The notes beneath the pieces are model-generated. The model was not told where the DNA came from, did no database searches, and saw only the letters and a list, made by a program, of their open reading frames with translations. From Flectobacillus sp. BAB-3569 (lineage in GTDB: Bacteria > Bacteroidota > Bacteroidia > Cytophagales > Spirosomataceae): a stretch of DNA of 64,000 bases. Numbering within the stretch: position 1 is the first letter of the stretch; each line of letters begins with the position of its first letter. The position numbers were made by a program, and so were the translations under genes. This document shows positions 18,851-27,359 of the stretch, piece by piece. The stretch is taken from positions 186,001 through 250,000 of the forward strand of contig NZ_NJFZ01000015.1 in assembly GCF_002270355.1 (NCBI RefSeq), given 5' to 3'.

Positions 18851-20122
18851 TTAACGATGTCTACCGCCACCACCGCCAAAACTTCTACCTCCACCAGAAA
18901 ATCCTCCAGAACGGAATCTACCACCATAATTGCCTCCATAGCTAGGGCGACTACCTCCGTTGAAACTGCTACCTCTTGATGCGGTGAAGTGATTATTCAT
19001 CGTACCTCCAAAGGTATTACCACGGTAATAATTTGGTCGACTAGCAACTACGTTACGGTAATAATTTCCGTAATGACGATACAAATTAGGGTAATTCATG
19101 TAATACCCGCCATTAAAGAACCAGTTTGAGAATCCGTAGGCAGGAAATAATCCGTAGCCCCATCCTCCAAAACCGTAAGTCATACCAAAACTTCCCCAAT
19201 AAGCTCCAGGATACCACAGTGCTGAGCCGTACCAATAAGGATACCCAAACCAATAGGAGTAAGGGTTGGCATAACCATAGCCATATCCACTACCATAAGC
19301 TATTTGACCATTAGGCAGAATGTAACCATTACTTCTGGCAAAATCCTTAGCTGCTTGGTTCAACTCTTGTTTGGCTTGTGGATTTTTGTCAAGCTCACGT
19401 TTGTAAGCTGCCAATTGTGCTTGATTTTGTACTACCAAACTATCGTGTGTTGCAGCTAGCTCATTTTTCAAACCGTTTTGATCTGAGATATACTTTTTGC
19501 CTAATTGTTGGGTAATGTCCAGATTGTCATTTAAGAATAACATGACATCAGGATATTTTGCCAATGTAGTAAAAGCAGATTGTGCAGTTGGATCAAGCGG
19601 TTGAATCGTTTTCTTGAAACTATCCTCGGCTTGTTGGTACAATTGATCTACTTTGTCCAAATCATCTTGGTGATGGCGATAGAGCTTCCATGCTGCGGTC
19701 GCAAGATTTTCATCTTTGTTGGGCAGTAAGCTTTCTATTTCATCACGGCTTTTTCCACTAGGGGCTGTGGCTAGTGTGTGTAACAAGTCAGGATAACGAG
19801 TTAGCTCATAAAACCAACCTTGTTTCTTTTGACTAAAGTCTTTAATAACATTTTGAAATGAATTTTGTGCTTGGTTATGTACATTTTGAATGTTGACTAA
19901 CACGACAGGATATTGACTGGCTGTTAGTACTGCCTCACGCACATCCGCATCGTAGGATGCAATAGTTTGTTGCATACCTTTGAGCGTTTCTAATTGGTTG
20001 CTTTGACCAAAGATATTGCTTTGCAACAAAGTTAAAATAAGAGCAGTAAAAGCAACAATTGATTGACGGAAGCTCATTGCTCCAAATGCTTCCATTCCTC
20101 TGAAAAGCTTGTTAGTTTTCAT
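18851..20122 (-). CDS. Exported protein with YP-x-(V/L) helical repeats and a Gly/Tyr-rich tail
   Basis: I do not recognise a characterised family in this 423-residue protein. An N-terminal signal segment (about 20-40, ending IFGQ) leads to a helical, charged region. There a short pattern returns three times: SQYPVVLVNIQ, TRYPDLLHTLA and AKYPDVMLFLN (about residues 67-185). After about 275 the protein becomes a low-complexity tail rich in Gly, Tyr, Trp, Pro and Asn, ending in Gly/Ser/Arg (GGRSFGGGGGRHR). Such tails are common in surface or matrix-associated proteins. Its upstream neighbour at 20240-20617 may be co-transcribed. Function is unknown. Confidence 0.75.
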   Translation of the reverse strand: MKTNKLFRGMEAFGAMSFRQSIVAFTALILTLLQSNIFGQSNQLETLKGMQQTIASYDADVREAVLTASQYPVVLVNIQNVHNQAQNSFQNVIKDFSQKKQGWFYELTRYPDLLHTLATAPSGKSRDEIESLLPNKDENLATAAWKLYRHHQDDLDKVDQLYQQAEDSFKKTIQPLDPTAQSAFTTLAKYPDVMLFLNDNLDITQQLGKKYISDQNGLKNELAATHDSLVVQNQAQLAAYKRELDKNPQAKQELNQAAKDFARSNGYILPNGQIAYGSGYGYGYANPYSYWFGYPYWYGSALWYPGAYWGSFGMTYGFGGWGYGLFPAYGFSNWFFNGGYYMNYPNLYRHYGNYYRNVVASRPNYYRGNTFGGTMNNHFTASRGSSFNGGSRPSYGGNYGGRFRSGGFSGGGRSFGGGGGRHR

Positions 20123-20239
20123 GGCCTTAAATACTATAATGATTAGAAAAAGAATAGATAAACTAAGGAAACCGAAAAATCAGTATCCAAATGGGGGTGG
20201 TAGCAAATAAAAACGGCTACTACATATTAAAGCAAGCAA

Positions 20240-20617
20240 TTAGAAAGGTAAATATTTCCACTCATGGAAAAGCACGTAGAGGTGATTGATTTGACAATGA
20301 CTAGTATTACAAGAATATTTCACTATTACCCAATGTTCGGGCAATAGAAGGGCTTTTAAACATAAACTGAAATCTGGAATAAAACCCGAAGCAGAATTGA
20401 AGTCTGAGGTCTGTTCTGGCTCTGTTTCGTTGTCATCCGCCAAAACAAATGATGGTGTGGTATTTTTTACTACACCATTAGTACCAGAAATATATGTGGC
20501 TGCCACAAACGCTTTTCTTCCTGAATTGACGAATGAAGCAGATTTCATTCCCCAAGCCAAGCATCCATAACCTAGAGTTAGGACGAAGAAAAGCAATATG
20601 TGTTTTTTGCAGTTCAT
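20240..20617 (-). CDS. Small exported hypothetical protein
   Basis: This 125-residue frame has a plausible signal peptide (KKHILLFFVLTLGYGCLAWG). It then has a hydrophilic middle with acidic residues (DDNETEPEQ) and a C-terminal stretch with two Cys and two His residues (SCNTSHCQINH). No family is recognised. It lies 117 nt upstream of the exported Gly/Tyr-rich gene on the same strand and could be its operon partner. Coding status is supported only by the signal peptide and position. Confidence 0.5.
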   Translation of the reverse strand: MNCKKHILLFFVLTLGYGCLAWGMKSASFVNSGRKAFVAATYISGTNGVVKNTTPSFVLADDNETEPEQTSDFNSASGFIPDFSLCLKALLLPEHWVIVKYSCNTSHCQINHLYVLFHEWKYLPF

Positions 20618-20701
20618 GACTTTCGTTGTGATTTTACTATTTAACGCTCCGCATCGGAGTTTGTTATATTTCTAAGAACGTTTGAAAATGGAAAGGTTTA
20701 A

Positions 20702-20830
20702 TTGGATTTTGGATTTGGGATATCGGATTTCAGATTTTTTTAATTTGAATTAGATAAACTTTGGATAATCAAAAAAACAAATTGACCATTTTACGAAAAA
20801 TCCAAAATCAGCAATCCCAAATCCGAAATT
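20702..20830. repeat. Family-B repeat copy
   Basis: The arms at 20702-20737 (GGATTTTGGATTTGGGAT...) and 20798-20830 (AATCCAAAATCAGCAATCCC...) are imperfect inverted copies of the TTTCGGAT vocabulary, separated by about 60 nt of AT-rich sequence. The unit fills the gap between 20240-20617 and the TPR gene. Related units lie at 6069-6160, 39198-39304 and 42841-42873. Confidence 0.65.
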
Positions 20831-20832
20831 GT

Positions 20833-21162
20833 TTACCATTCCTCTCGCTCATCTAAAAACATTTGATAAGCTCCTTTTAGTTCTTTCAAGGCCTTTTCAT
20901 TTTGGAGATTACCTGTTACCTCAATACCTTTTTGATAGGTCTGTTCAGCCAACTCAAATTCTTCCAAAGTAGTGTAAAGTGCGGCCGCATGATAATAAGT
21001 TGCCCAATAATTGGGGTGTTTTACTAATAATTCTTCAAATAATTGTCTTGCTGCCTGTAGGTCAAACTTCAATAACTCTGTAGCCAACGCATACGCATTG
21101 AAAGGGTCGTTGGGTTCTTCTTCATAAAAATTACGCAATTGTTCAAGGCGAAATTGGTTCAT
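20833..21162 (-). CDS. Small TPR-repeat protein
   Basis: This 109-residue soluble protein consists of about two to three tetratricopeptide repeats, for example NPNDPFNAYALATELLKFD-like and NYWATYYHAAALYTTLEEFELAEQTYQKGIE patterns with the usual small and aromatic residues. TPRs mediate protein contacts, and no enzymatic residues are present. It is divergent from etfB. Partners are unknown. Confidence 0.8.
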   Translation of the reverse strand: MNQFRLEQLRNFYEEEPNDPFNAYALATELLKFDLQAARQLFEELLVKHPNYWATYYHAAALYTTLEEFELAEQTYQKGIEVTGNLQNEKALKELKGAYQMFLDEREEW

Positions 21163-21344
21163 CTTGTTCGAATTAAAAGGGTTTGTAAAAAACTTTTAAA
21201 AAAATATTATGCTTGCATACTATTTTTAAAACTTTTCGTTAATATTGCATCAGGATATTGTTCGAAAAGTTAAAAATATCCTCGGTATAGTGAAAAAATA
21301 AAACTGTACGATTAATCTACTGTAAACATAATATTTTAATTGTT
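21163..21344. promoter_or_regulatory. etfBA upstream region with two inverted repeats
   Basis: TATGC (21208-21212) and GCATA (21215-21219) form a compact operator-like palindrome. AACTTTTCG (21230-21238) pairs exactly with CGAAAAGTT (21263-21271). The string TTGCATACTA here is also found next to the hmgA palindrome near 42984. Both elements are plausible regulator sites for etfB or the divergent TPR gene. Confidence 0.4.
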
Positions 21345-22079
21345 ATGAAAATCTTAGTATGTATTACCAATGTCCCTGATACCACCGCTAAAATCTCTTT
21401 TACCGATGGTGATACCAAGTTTAACAAAACGGGCGTACAATATATTTGCGGACCTTACGACGATTATGCCTTGTCTCGTGCAGTCGAACTCAAAGAACAG
21501 CACGGCGGTACCGTAACAGTTTTGAACGTGGGGGAGGCTGAGTCTGAACAAGTAATTCGTAAATGTTTGGCGATTGGTGCCGACGATGCTATTCGTGTAA
21601 ACACCGAACCGACTGATTCGTATTTTGTTGCAGAACAAATTGCACATATTGCTTCTCAGGAAAACTATGATTTGATATTGATGGGTCGTGAGTCTATCGA
21701 TTTCAATAGTGGTGTGGTGCATGGATTAGTAGGAGAGATGTTGGGAATTCCGTCGCTTTCGCCAGTTATGAAATTGGAAATTGATGGTGGTGTCGCCAAA
21801 ATGACTCGTGAAATTGAAGGTGGTAAAGAAGATATCGAAGCTTCATTGCCATTGGTTTTAGGTTGCCAAGAACCGATTGCTGAGTGGAAAATCCCGAATA
21901 TGCGTGGCATTATGTCGGCTAGAACAAAACCTCTAAAAGTTGTAGAGCCAGTTGGGGTAGGGTTGACTATTACAGAGAAATATGCGCTTCCAGCGCCAAA
22001 AGGTGCAGTAAAAATGATTCCTGCGGAGGAAGCTGAAAAATTGATTGATTTGTTGAAAAACGAAGCTAAAGTTTTGTAA
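21345..22079 (+). CDS. etfB: Electron transfer flavoprotein subunit beta
   Basis: This 244-residue protein starts MKILVCITNVPDTT, the usual EtfB N-terminus. It has the nucleotide-binding-fold stretch YDLILMGRESIDFNSG and the conserved LPLVLGCQEP followed by PNMRGIMSARTKPL. With EtfA it forms a soluble FAD/AMP heterodimer that passes electrons from acyl-CoA and other dehydrogenases to the quinone pool via ETF dehydrogenase. etfA follows after 155 nt in the same direction. Confidence 0.95.
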   Translation: MKILVCITNVPDTTAKISFTDGDTKFNKTGVQYICGPYDDYALSRAVELKEQHGGTVTVLNVGEAESEQVIRKCLAIGADDAIRVNTEPTDSYFVAEQIAHIASQENYDLILMGRESIDFNSGVVHGLVGEMLGIPSLSPVMKLEIDGGVAKMTREIEGGKEDIEASLPLVLGCQEPIAEWKIPNMRGIMSARTKPLKVVEPVGVGLTITEKYALPAPKGAVKMIPAEEAEKLIDLLKNEAKVL

Positions 22080-22234
22080 GAATCTCAATCTATTATTTAT
22101 CCAAAGTCTTTAACAGTGTAAAGTGAAAAGTGTTTAAAATCAGATAGTTATTTAGAGAATCATGAAGTCCCTAATAACAGATATACGATTAACAGGTAAC
22201 CACTTTTACGGATTAACACACAAACGATATTAAT

Positions 22235-23200
22235 ATGAGCGTTTTAGTTTTTGCCGAATTAGATAACGGCTCAATCAAAAAATCATCATTAGAAGCCATA
22301 TATTATGGCTCAGAAGTTGCCAAAGCAAAAGGTACTTCTACCACAGTACTTGCCATCGGTGAGTCAAATAGCGATGCTTTAGCTATTGCAGGTAAGTTTG
22401 GAGCAAATAAGGTATTATGGGCATCAGATGCTCGTTTAAATAGTGCTTCAATACAGGCCTATTCAAGTGTACTGGCGGAGGCTGTGGGGGCTACTTCGGC
22501 GGAGTTTATAATCCTTGCAAAATCATCGCTAGGGGATGCAGTTTCGGCACGTGTATCAGCTAAATTAAAAGCATCCATTGTGTCGAATGTGGTTGATTTA
22601 CCAGATTTTTCTAACGGTGTCACGGTAAAAAGAAGTATTTACACAGGGAAAGCCTTTGCGACTGTAGCATTGACTGCTGACAAGAAAGTGATTGCGATAA
22701 AGAAAAATGCGGTAAATGTGGTTGAGGGCGATGGTAGTGCATCGGTTGAAAATTTTGCGCCAGCCTTGAACGATACTGATTTTGCCGTAAAAGTAACGGG
22801 GACACATAAAGCTTCAGGACAAGTATCTTTGCCAGAGGCCGACTTGGTTGTATCTGCTGGTCGTGGATTGAAGGGGCCAGAAAATTGGGGAATTGTTGAA
22901 GATTTGGCCACTGCGCTTGGAGCGGCTACTGCTTGTTCAAAACCTGTTTCTGATTTGGATTGGCGTCCTCACCATGAGCACGTTGGTCAAACGGGTATCA
23001 AGGTTTCGCCAAATTTATACATTGCTTGTGGTATTTCAGGTGCGATTCAACATTTGGCGGGTGTCAACTCTTCCAAAGTAATTGTTGTAATCAATAAAGA
23101 TCCAGAGGCACCTTTCTTCAAAGCCGCTGATTATGGTATTGTAGGTGATGTATTTGATGTATTGCCTCGTTTGACAAAGGCTATTCAAGCCTCTAAATAG
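22235..23200 (+). CDS. etfA: Electron transfer flavoprotein subunit alpha
   Basis: The 321-residue EtfA has an N-terminal Rossmann-like domain and the C-terminal FAD-binding domain. Hallmarks are VVSAGRGLKGPENW, the FAD motif region DLDWRPHHEHVGQTGIKVSPNLYIACGISGAIQH and the end VINKDPEAPFFKAADYGIVGD. It partners the EtfB encoded just upstream. The length is normal. Confidence 0.96.
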   Translation: MSVLVFAELDNGSIKKSSLEAIYYGSEVAKAKGTSTTVLAIGESNSDALAIAGKFGANKVLWASDARLNSASIQAYSSVLAEAVGATSAEFIILAKSSLGDAVSARVSAKLKASIVSNVVDLPDFSNGVTVKRSIYTGKAFATVALTADKKVIAIKKNAVNVVEGDGSASVENFAPALNDTDFAVKVTGTHKASGQVSLPEADLVVSAGRGLKGPENWGIVEDLATALGAATACSKPVSDLDWRPHHEHVGQTGIKVSPNLYIACGISGAIQHLAGVNSSKVIVVINKDPEAPFFKAADYGIVGDVFDVLPRLTKAIQASK

Positions 23201-23257
23201 CAATACATACTTCGATAAAGTTATTCTAAAACCAAAATTTCTTGCTATTATAAGGAA

Positions 23258-23290
23258 AGATCTATCTCAAGCTTGGGGTAGGTCTTTTTT
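23258..23290 (+). terminator. Intrinsic terminator after etfA
   Basis: An 11-bp stem with some G-U pairs (AGATCTATCTC with GGGGTAGGTCT) around AAGCTT is followed by a T-run. It lies 58 nt after the etfA stop. The rest of 23201-23530 (330 nt to the next gene) shows nothing else I can name. Confidence 0.8.
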
Positions 23291-23530
23291 GTTGATTATC
23301 AGTATGAAATATAATTGATTATACGTATATTTCTACTACAGGAAAAATCCTATTCTGAATTTAGCAAAACAAAGAGAAAGAAAACTTTTTTAAAATTAAT
23401 CAGGTTTATATCTTTGTTATCAGCATAAATCCTACTGGTTATGACAAATTGACATAAAATGTCTGTTTGGCAAGGTTGTAGACAATGTTGGTAGGAATTC
23501 AACCGTTTATTCATTATAAGCTCTTACAAA

Positions 23531-24121
23531 GTGGAGAAAATAAGACTAGAAATATTGGGATTGTCGCCAAGTTCATCGCAGACAGGTTCTTTTGCACTTG
23601 TACTAGGTGAAGAATATGGTCCTCGTCGCTTACCGATTATTATTGGAACTTTTGAGGCACAGGCAATTGCTATCGAAATAGAAAAAATTGAACCTAACCG
23701 ACCAATGACTCATGATTTATTCAAATCTTTCGCAAAGTCATTTGGCTATTCCGTAACCGAAATAACTATTACAGATATAAGAGAAGGTGTGTTTTTTGCC
23801 AAGATTCTTTGTACTGATGGATTGAAAAGTGTGACAATTGATGCTCGTCCTTCAGATGCAATTGCTATCGGATTACGCTTTAATGTACCAATCTATACCA
23901 CCGAACATGTCTTATCAGAAGCTGGAATCTCTGTAAACGAAACTTCCCATCATGAGGAGGACGAAGAGGCGGTTGAAGAAGTTTCGCCGAAAAAGTCTTT
24001 TGGAGAAATGCTCAGGGATAATCCTGTGGAGGTACTCAACAAAATGCTTGAGGAAGCTATAGAAAGTGAAGATTACGAAAAGGCAGCTAAAATTAGAGAC
24101 GAAATCGAACGTAGAAATTAG
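23531..24121 (+). CDS. Bifunctional nuclease (DUF151) with C-terminal UVR motif
   Basis: The 196-residue protein starts at a GTG codon. The DUF151/BFN domain covers about residues 1-135 (GEEYGPRRLPIIIGTFEAQAIAIE; VTIDARPSDAIAIGLRF), the fold reported to have DNase and RNase activity in plant homologues. An acidic linker then leads to a UvrB/UvrC-type motif at the end (LNKMLEEAIESEDYEKAAKIRDEI). This DUF151-UVR arrangement is common in Bacteroidota. Its role in cells is unclear. Confidence 0.9.
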   Translation: MEKIRLEILGLSPSSSQTGSFALVLGEEYGPRRLPIIIGTFEAQAIAIEIEKIEPNRPMTHDLFKSFAKSFGYSVTEITITDIREGVFFAKILCTDGLKSVTIDARPSDAIAIGLRFNVPIYTTEHVLSEAGISVNETSHHEEDEEAVEEVSPKKSFGEMLRDNPVEVLNKMLEEAIESEDYEKAAKIRDEIERRN

Positions 24122-24136
24122 AGATTATAGCCCCAA

Positions 24137-24165
24137 GGCCGTTTGAGTTTATCAGACGGCTTTTT
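24137..24165 (+). terminator. Intrinsic terminator after the DUF151 gene
   Basis: A 9-bp stem (GCCGTTTGA with TCAGACGGC, one G-U pair) and a 5-nt loop are followed by six Ts, 16 nt after the stop codon. Confidence 0.88.
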
Positions 24166-24289
24166 TGTTAAAAAGCGTTAAATGTATATTATTGCAATGA
24201 AAAACAAGTAATTTTGTCTGGATATCAATAGAACTCACTGATTACTTGCGTAGCATTGAAGATTATTCTCCAAATCGCACTGTAAAATC

Positions 24290-25174
24290 ATGCCAAAAGC
24301 TAAAAAACTAGGAAATACCCCTAACCTGATGGTAGTTGTAAGTTTAACAATTGCCTTGTTCTTGATTGGTCTTTGTGGACTCTTGACGCTCAACGCTCGT
24401 AAATTGGCAGAAGTGGTGCGTCAAAACGTAGAGGTGCAGGCTTATCTTGACAACGATTTGTCTAATGCCAAACTGGATTCGATTTACAAACAAATTGCTA
24501 AATATCCATTTGTCCTTTTTAAGGATAACTCAGCACAAATCAATTTTATCTCTAAAGATGCTGCGGCAAAGCAGTTTATTGAAGACTCAGGGGAGGATTT
24601 TCATAAGTTATTAGGCAAAAACAACAACCCTTTGCTGAACTCTTATTCCATCAAAATCAAAGAGGAATATTTCAGTGAAAGCAGATTGAAAGAAATCAAA
24701 AAGTCTTTGGAGCGCATCCAAGGAATCAAAGAGGTGGGATACGTAGAAAATTTTGTGGATGAGGTCAACAAGAATATTTCTAAGATTTATCTCATTTTAT
24801 CAGGTTTTGTATTGTTGCTGTTGGTAATCATCATCATGCTTGTCAATAATACCATCAAACTTGCACTATATTCACAGCGCTTCCTGATTCGTAGTATGCA
24901 ACTGGTTGGAGCTACCGATTCATTTATCCGTAAACCATTTGTATCGAAAGGTGCTTTACAAGGTCTGATTAGCGGTTTTATTGCTAGCACTTTGTTGATT
25001 GTAACCCAACAATTGGCCGTGAATAAAGTCGATGGCTTGGTTATTTTACAAGAAATAGATAAGATGGTTTTGTTGATTCTTATCATTTTGATGATTGGCG
25101 TAATGGTGGGAGTAACAAGCACTTTCCGCTCAGTCGATAAGTATCTTAAATTATCGCTAGATGACCTTTATTAA
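24290..25174 (+). CDS. ftsX: Cell division protein FtsX
   Basis: The 294-residue permease-like protein has an FtsX topology: a first helix (about 13-33), a periplasmic domain of about 130 residues, then three helices (about 163-190, 222-242 and 258-282). The segment VEVQAYLDNDLS after the first helix and VEN-type junctions before helix two match FtsX. With the ATPase FtsE it controls septal peptidoglycan hydrolases. ftsE is not adjacent, as often in Bacteroidota. The following genes DUF3098, uppP, truB and ribF make a conserved neighbourhood. Confidence 0.92.
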   Translation: MPKAKKLGNTPNLMVVVSLTIALFLIGLCGLLTLNARKLAEVVRQNVEVQAYLDNDLSNAKLDSIYKQIAKYPFVLFKDNSAQINFISKDAAAKQFIEDSGEDFHKLLGKNNNPLLNSYSIKIKEEYFSESRLKEIKKSLERIQGIKEVGYVENFVDEVNKNISKIYLILSGFVLLLLVIIIMLVNNTIKLALYSQRFLIRSMQLVGATDSFIRKPFVSKGALQGLISGFIASTLLIVTQQLAVNKVDGLVILQEIDKMVLLILIILMIGVMVGVTSTFRSVDKYLKLSLDDLY

Positions 25175-25261
25175 GGAGTTTTGAAACTTATTTTAAAGGA
25201 TAAATTATAAAAATGAACTATTAAGCCAACTTGGCTTTTATACCAATAAAATTCGAAAACT

Positions 25262-25465
25262 ATGTCAAATTCATCAAAATTACCATTTGGAAAAGCCAAC
25301 TATACATTGATGTTGTTGGGTATTGTCGTTGTTCTTGCAGGATTCTTCATCATGAGTTTGGATAAAGAAGAATTCGGTTTTGGTTTCCTAGGATTAACTC
25401 TTGGGCCATTGGTAGTATTGGCAGGGTTTACAATCGAGTTTTTTGCTATTTTGAAAAAATCATAG
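25262..25465 (+). CDS. DUF3098 small membrane protein
   Basis: The 67-residue protein has two predicted membrane helices (about 14-32 and 42-63) and a short KLPFGKANYTLMLLG start, as in DUF3098 proteins encoded between ftsX and uppP in many Bacteroidota. The conserved position suggests a link with cell envelope or division, but the function is unknown. Confidence 0.88.
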   Translation: MSNSSKLPFGKANYTLMLLGIVVVLAGFFIMSLDKEEFGFGFLGLTLGPLVVLAGFTIEFFAILKKS

Positions 25466-25511
25466 ACGAAAAGAAATATTCTAGGTGTAAATCATATTGA
25501 TATTTACCGTT

Positions 25512-25566
25512 AAAAAACAAAAAGAGGAATTCTGTATATGAAAACAGGTTCTTCTTTTTGTTTTTT
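25512..25566. terminator. Intrinsic terminator after DUF3098 gene
   Basis: An A-rich 5' arm (AAAAAACAAAAAGA) pairs with TCTTTTTGTTTTTT around an imperfect upper stem. It lies about 46 nt after the stop and 50 nt before uppP. Confidence 0.7.
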
Positions 25567-25615
25567 GTATTTTTGACCATTAATATTTCCTACTTAAAAG
25601 ATACTTAAACATTAT

Positions 25616-26419
25616 ATGTCTATTATTCAATCCATTATTCTAGCCATTATCGAAGGACTTACCGAATTTTTACCTATTTCATCTACTGGACACATGGTTT
25701 TGACCAGCTCGATTCTTGGAATTGAGAATGATAAGTTCACCAAACTTTTTGAAATATGTATTCAATTGGGAGCTATTTTGGCGGTTGTTGCCTTGTATTG
25801 GAAAAAGTTTTTTGACTTTTCTAAATGGCAATTTTACGTAAAATTGATGTTGGCGGTAGTACCAGCCTTAATTTTTGGCAAATTATTCGATGATTTAATA
25901 GATGAACATTTAGGCAATCCAGCATTTATCGCAACGGTTTTATTGGTCGGAGGTATCATTTTATTGTTTGTTGATAATTGGTTCAAAAAACCAATTTTTG
26001 ACGAAGAGGCGGATATTACTAATATCACTGCCATCAAAATCGGGGCTTATCAGTGTTTGGCGATTATGTTCCCAGGGCTTAGTCGTAGTGCTGCCACTAT
26101 TATTGGTGGGATGCAACAAAAATTGACTCGTAGCTTAGCAGCAGAATTCTCTTTCTTTTTAGCGGTTCCGACCATGGCTGCAGCTACTGGATACAAACTG
26201 TTGAAATTTATTAAAGAAGAAGGGGCTATCACTTCTGAGCAAGTAAAATTATTGGCTATTGGAAATGTAGTGGCATTTTTTGTGGCAGTATTAGCTATTA
26301 AATTCTTTATCAGTATTCTCAACAAATACGGTTTCAAGTACTTTGGTATTTACCGTATTATTGTTGGCTTAACCATTTTAGGATTATTGGCAACAGGACA
26401 TACGCTTAGTGTTGTCTAG
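25616..26419 (+). CDS. uppP: Undecaprenyl-diphosphate phosphatase UppP (BacA)
   Basis: The 267-residue polytopic enzyme dephosphorylates undecaprenyl pyrophosphate to recycle the lipid carrier for peptidoglycan. Both signature regions are intact: EGLTEFLPISSTGHM (about 13-27) and PGLSRSAATIIGGM (about 152-165), which contain the catalytic Glu, Ser, His and Arg residues. The length is normal and about eight helices are expected. Confidence 0.96.
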   Translation: MSIIQSIILAIIEGLTEFLPISSTGHMVLTSSILGIENDKFTKLFEICIQLGAILAVVALYWKKFFDFSKWQFYVKLMLAVVPALIFGKLFDDLIDEHLGNPAFIATVLLVGGIILLFVDNWFKKPIFDEEADITNITAIKIGAYQCLAIMFPGLSRSAATIIGGMQQKLTRSLAAEFSFFLAVPTMAAATGYKLLKFIKEEGAITSEQVKLLAIGNVVAFFVAVLAIKFFISILNKYGFKYFGIYRIIVGLTILGLLATGHTLSVV

Positions 26420-26589
26420 ACCCAATGATGTGAAAAATCAAAATTCTGGAGTTATTTTTGTCATAAAAGTGTTTTTCAGTCATAATGATGGTTATAATAT
26501 GAATCATTTGTAATGAAAATATACATTTGATGGTAGAATGAGATGGAAGTTTCATTAAAACTATTCCAACTCCAAGAAAATAAATTTTT

Positions 26590-27297
26590 ATGAATGAAAA
26601 TCAACAAAATCAGCCTGTACAAGATCCTGGAGAGGTGTTGCTGATTGATAAACCGCTTACTTGGACATCTTTTGACGTAGTTAAAAAATTGAAGTATGCA
26701 GGTAATTTTAAGAAAATAGGTCATGCAGGTACATTAGATCCATTGGCAACAGGTTTGCTAATTCTTTGTACAGGTAAGATGACTAAGCAAATAGACAGTT
26801 TTCAAGCCCAAGAAAAGGAATATTCTGGAACACTAGTTTTAGGTAAAACCACACCTTCAATAGATTTAGAAACTGAATTTGATGGTGAATATCCTACCGA
26901 ACATATTACCGAAGAAATCATGCAAAATGCTTTGGTACAATTGACGGGTCCAATATTGCAAATTCCACCGATTTATTCTGCGATTTCTGTTGGAGGAAAA
27001 CGTTTGTACGAATTGGCGAGAAAAGGAAAAACGGAAGAAGATATCGAAATCAAATCGAGAGAGGTCGAAATCAAGAAATTTGAAATTGATAGCTCAGAGT
27101 TCCCAACGATTCATTTTCGAATTGTCTGCTCAAAGGGTACTTACATTCGCAGTTTGGTACGCGATTTTGGACTAGCTTGTCAGTCGGGCGCTTACATGAG
27201 TGCACTCCGTCGCGAGCGCATCGGAGAGTTTGAGGTCGCTAATGCCCTGACTGTTGAAGAATTTGTGAATCAAAGAGCGGTTGCTCCTGTAAAATAG
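26590..27297 (+). CDS. truB: tRNA pseudouridine-55 synthase TruB
   Basis: The 235-residue TruB isomerises U55 in the T-loop of tRNAs. The catalytic Asp50 lies in KIGHAGTLDPLATGLLI, preceded by KPLTWTSFDVV. Other conserved blocks are IPPIYSAISVGGKRLYELAR and SKGTYIRSLVRDFG. It is on the short side, lacking a PUA domain, as in many Bacteroidota. ribF follows after 62 nt. Confidence 0.95.
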   Translation: MNENQQNQPVQDPGEVLLIDKPLTWTSFDVVKKLKYAGNFKKIGHAGTLDPLATGLLILCTGKMTKQIDSFQAQEKEYSGTLVLGKTTPSIDLETEFDGEYPTEHITEEIMQNALVQLTGPILQIPPIYSAISVGGKRLYELARKGKTEEDIEIKSREVEIKKFEIDSSEFPTIHFRIVCSKGTYIRSLVRDFGLACQSGAYMSALRRERIGEFEVANALTVEEFVNQRAVAPVK

Positions 27298-27314
27298 CAT
27301 ATTATTGGATTTGT

Positions 27315-27345
27315 GGTGCGACTGTGTCGTACCACATTTTTTTCG
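27315..27345 (+). terminator. Intrinsic terminator between truB and ribF
   Basis: A 10-bp stem (GTGGTGCGAC with GTCGTACCAC, one G-U) with a 3-nt loop is followed by A and seven Ts, ending 14 nt before the ribF start. ribF therefore probably has little untranslated leader or shares its promoter with this element. Confidence 0.8.
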
Positions 27346-27359
27346 ACTAACTTTGTGAT

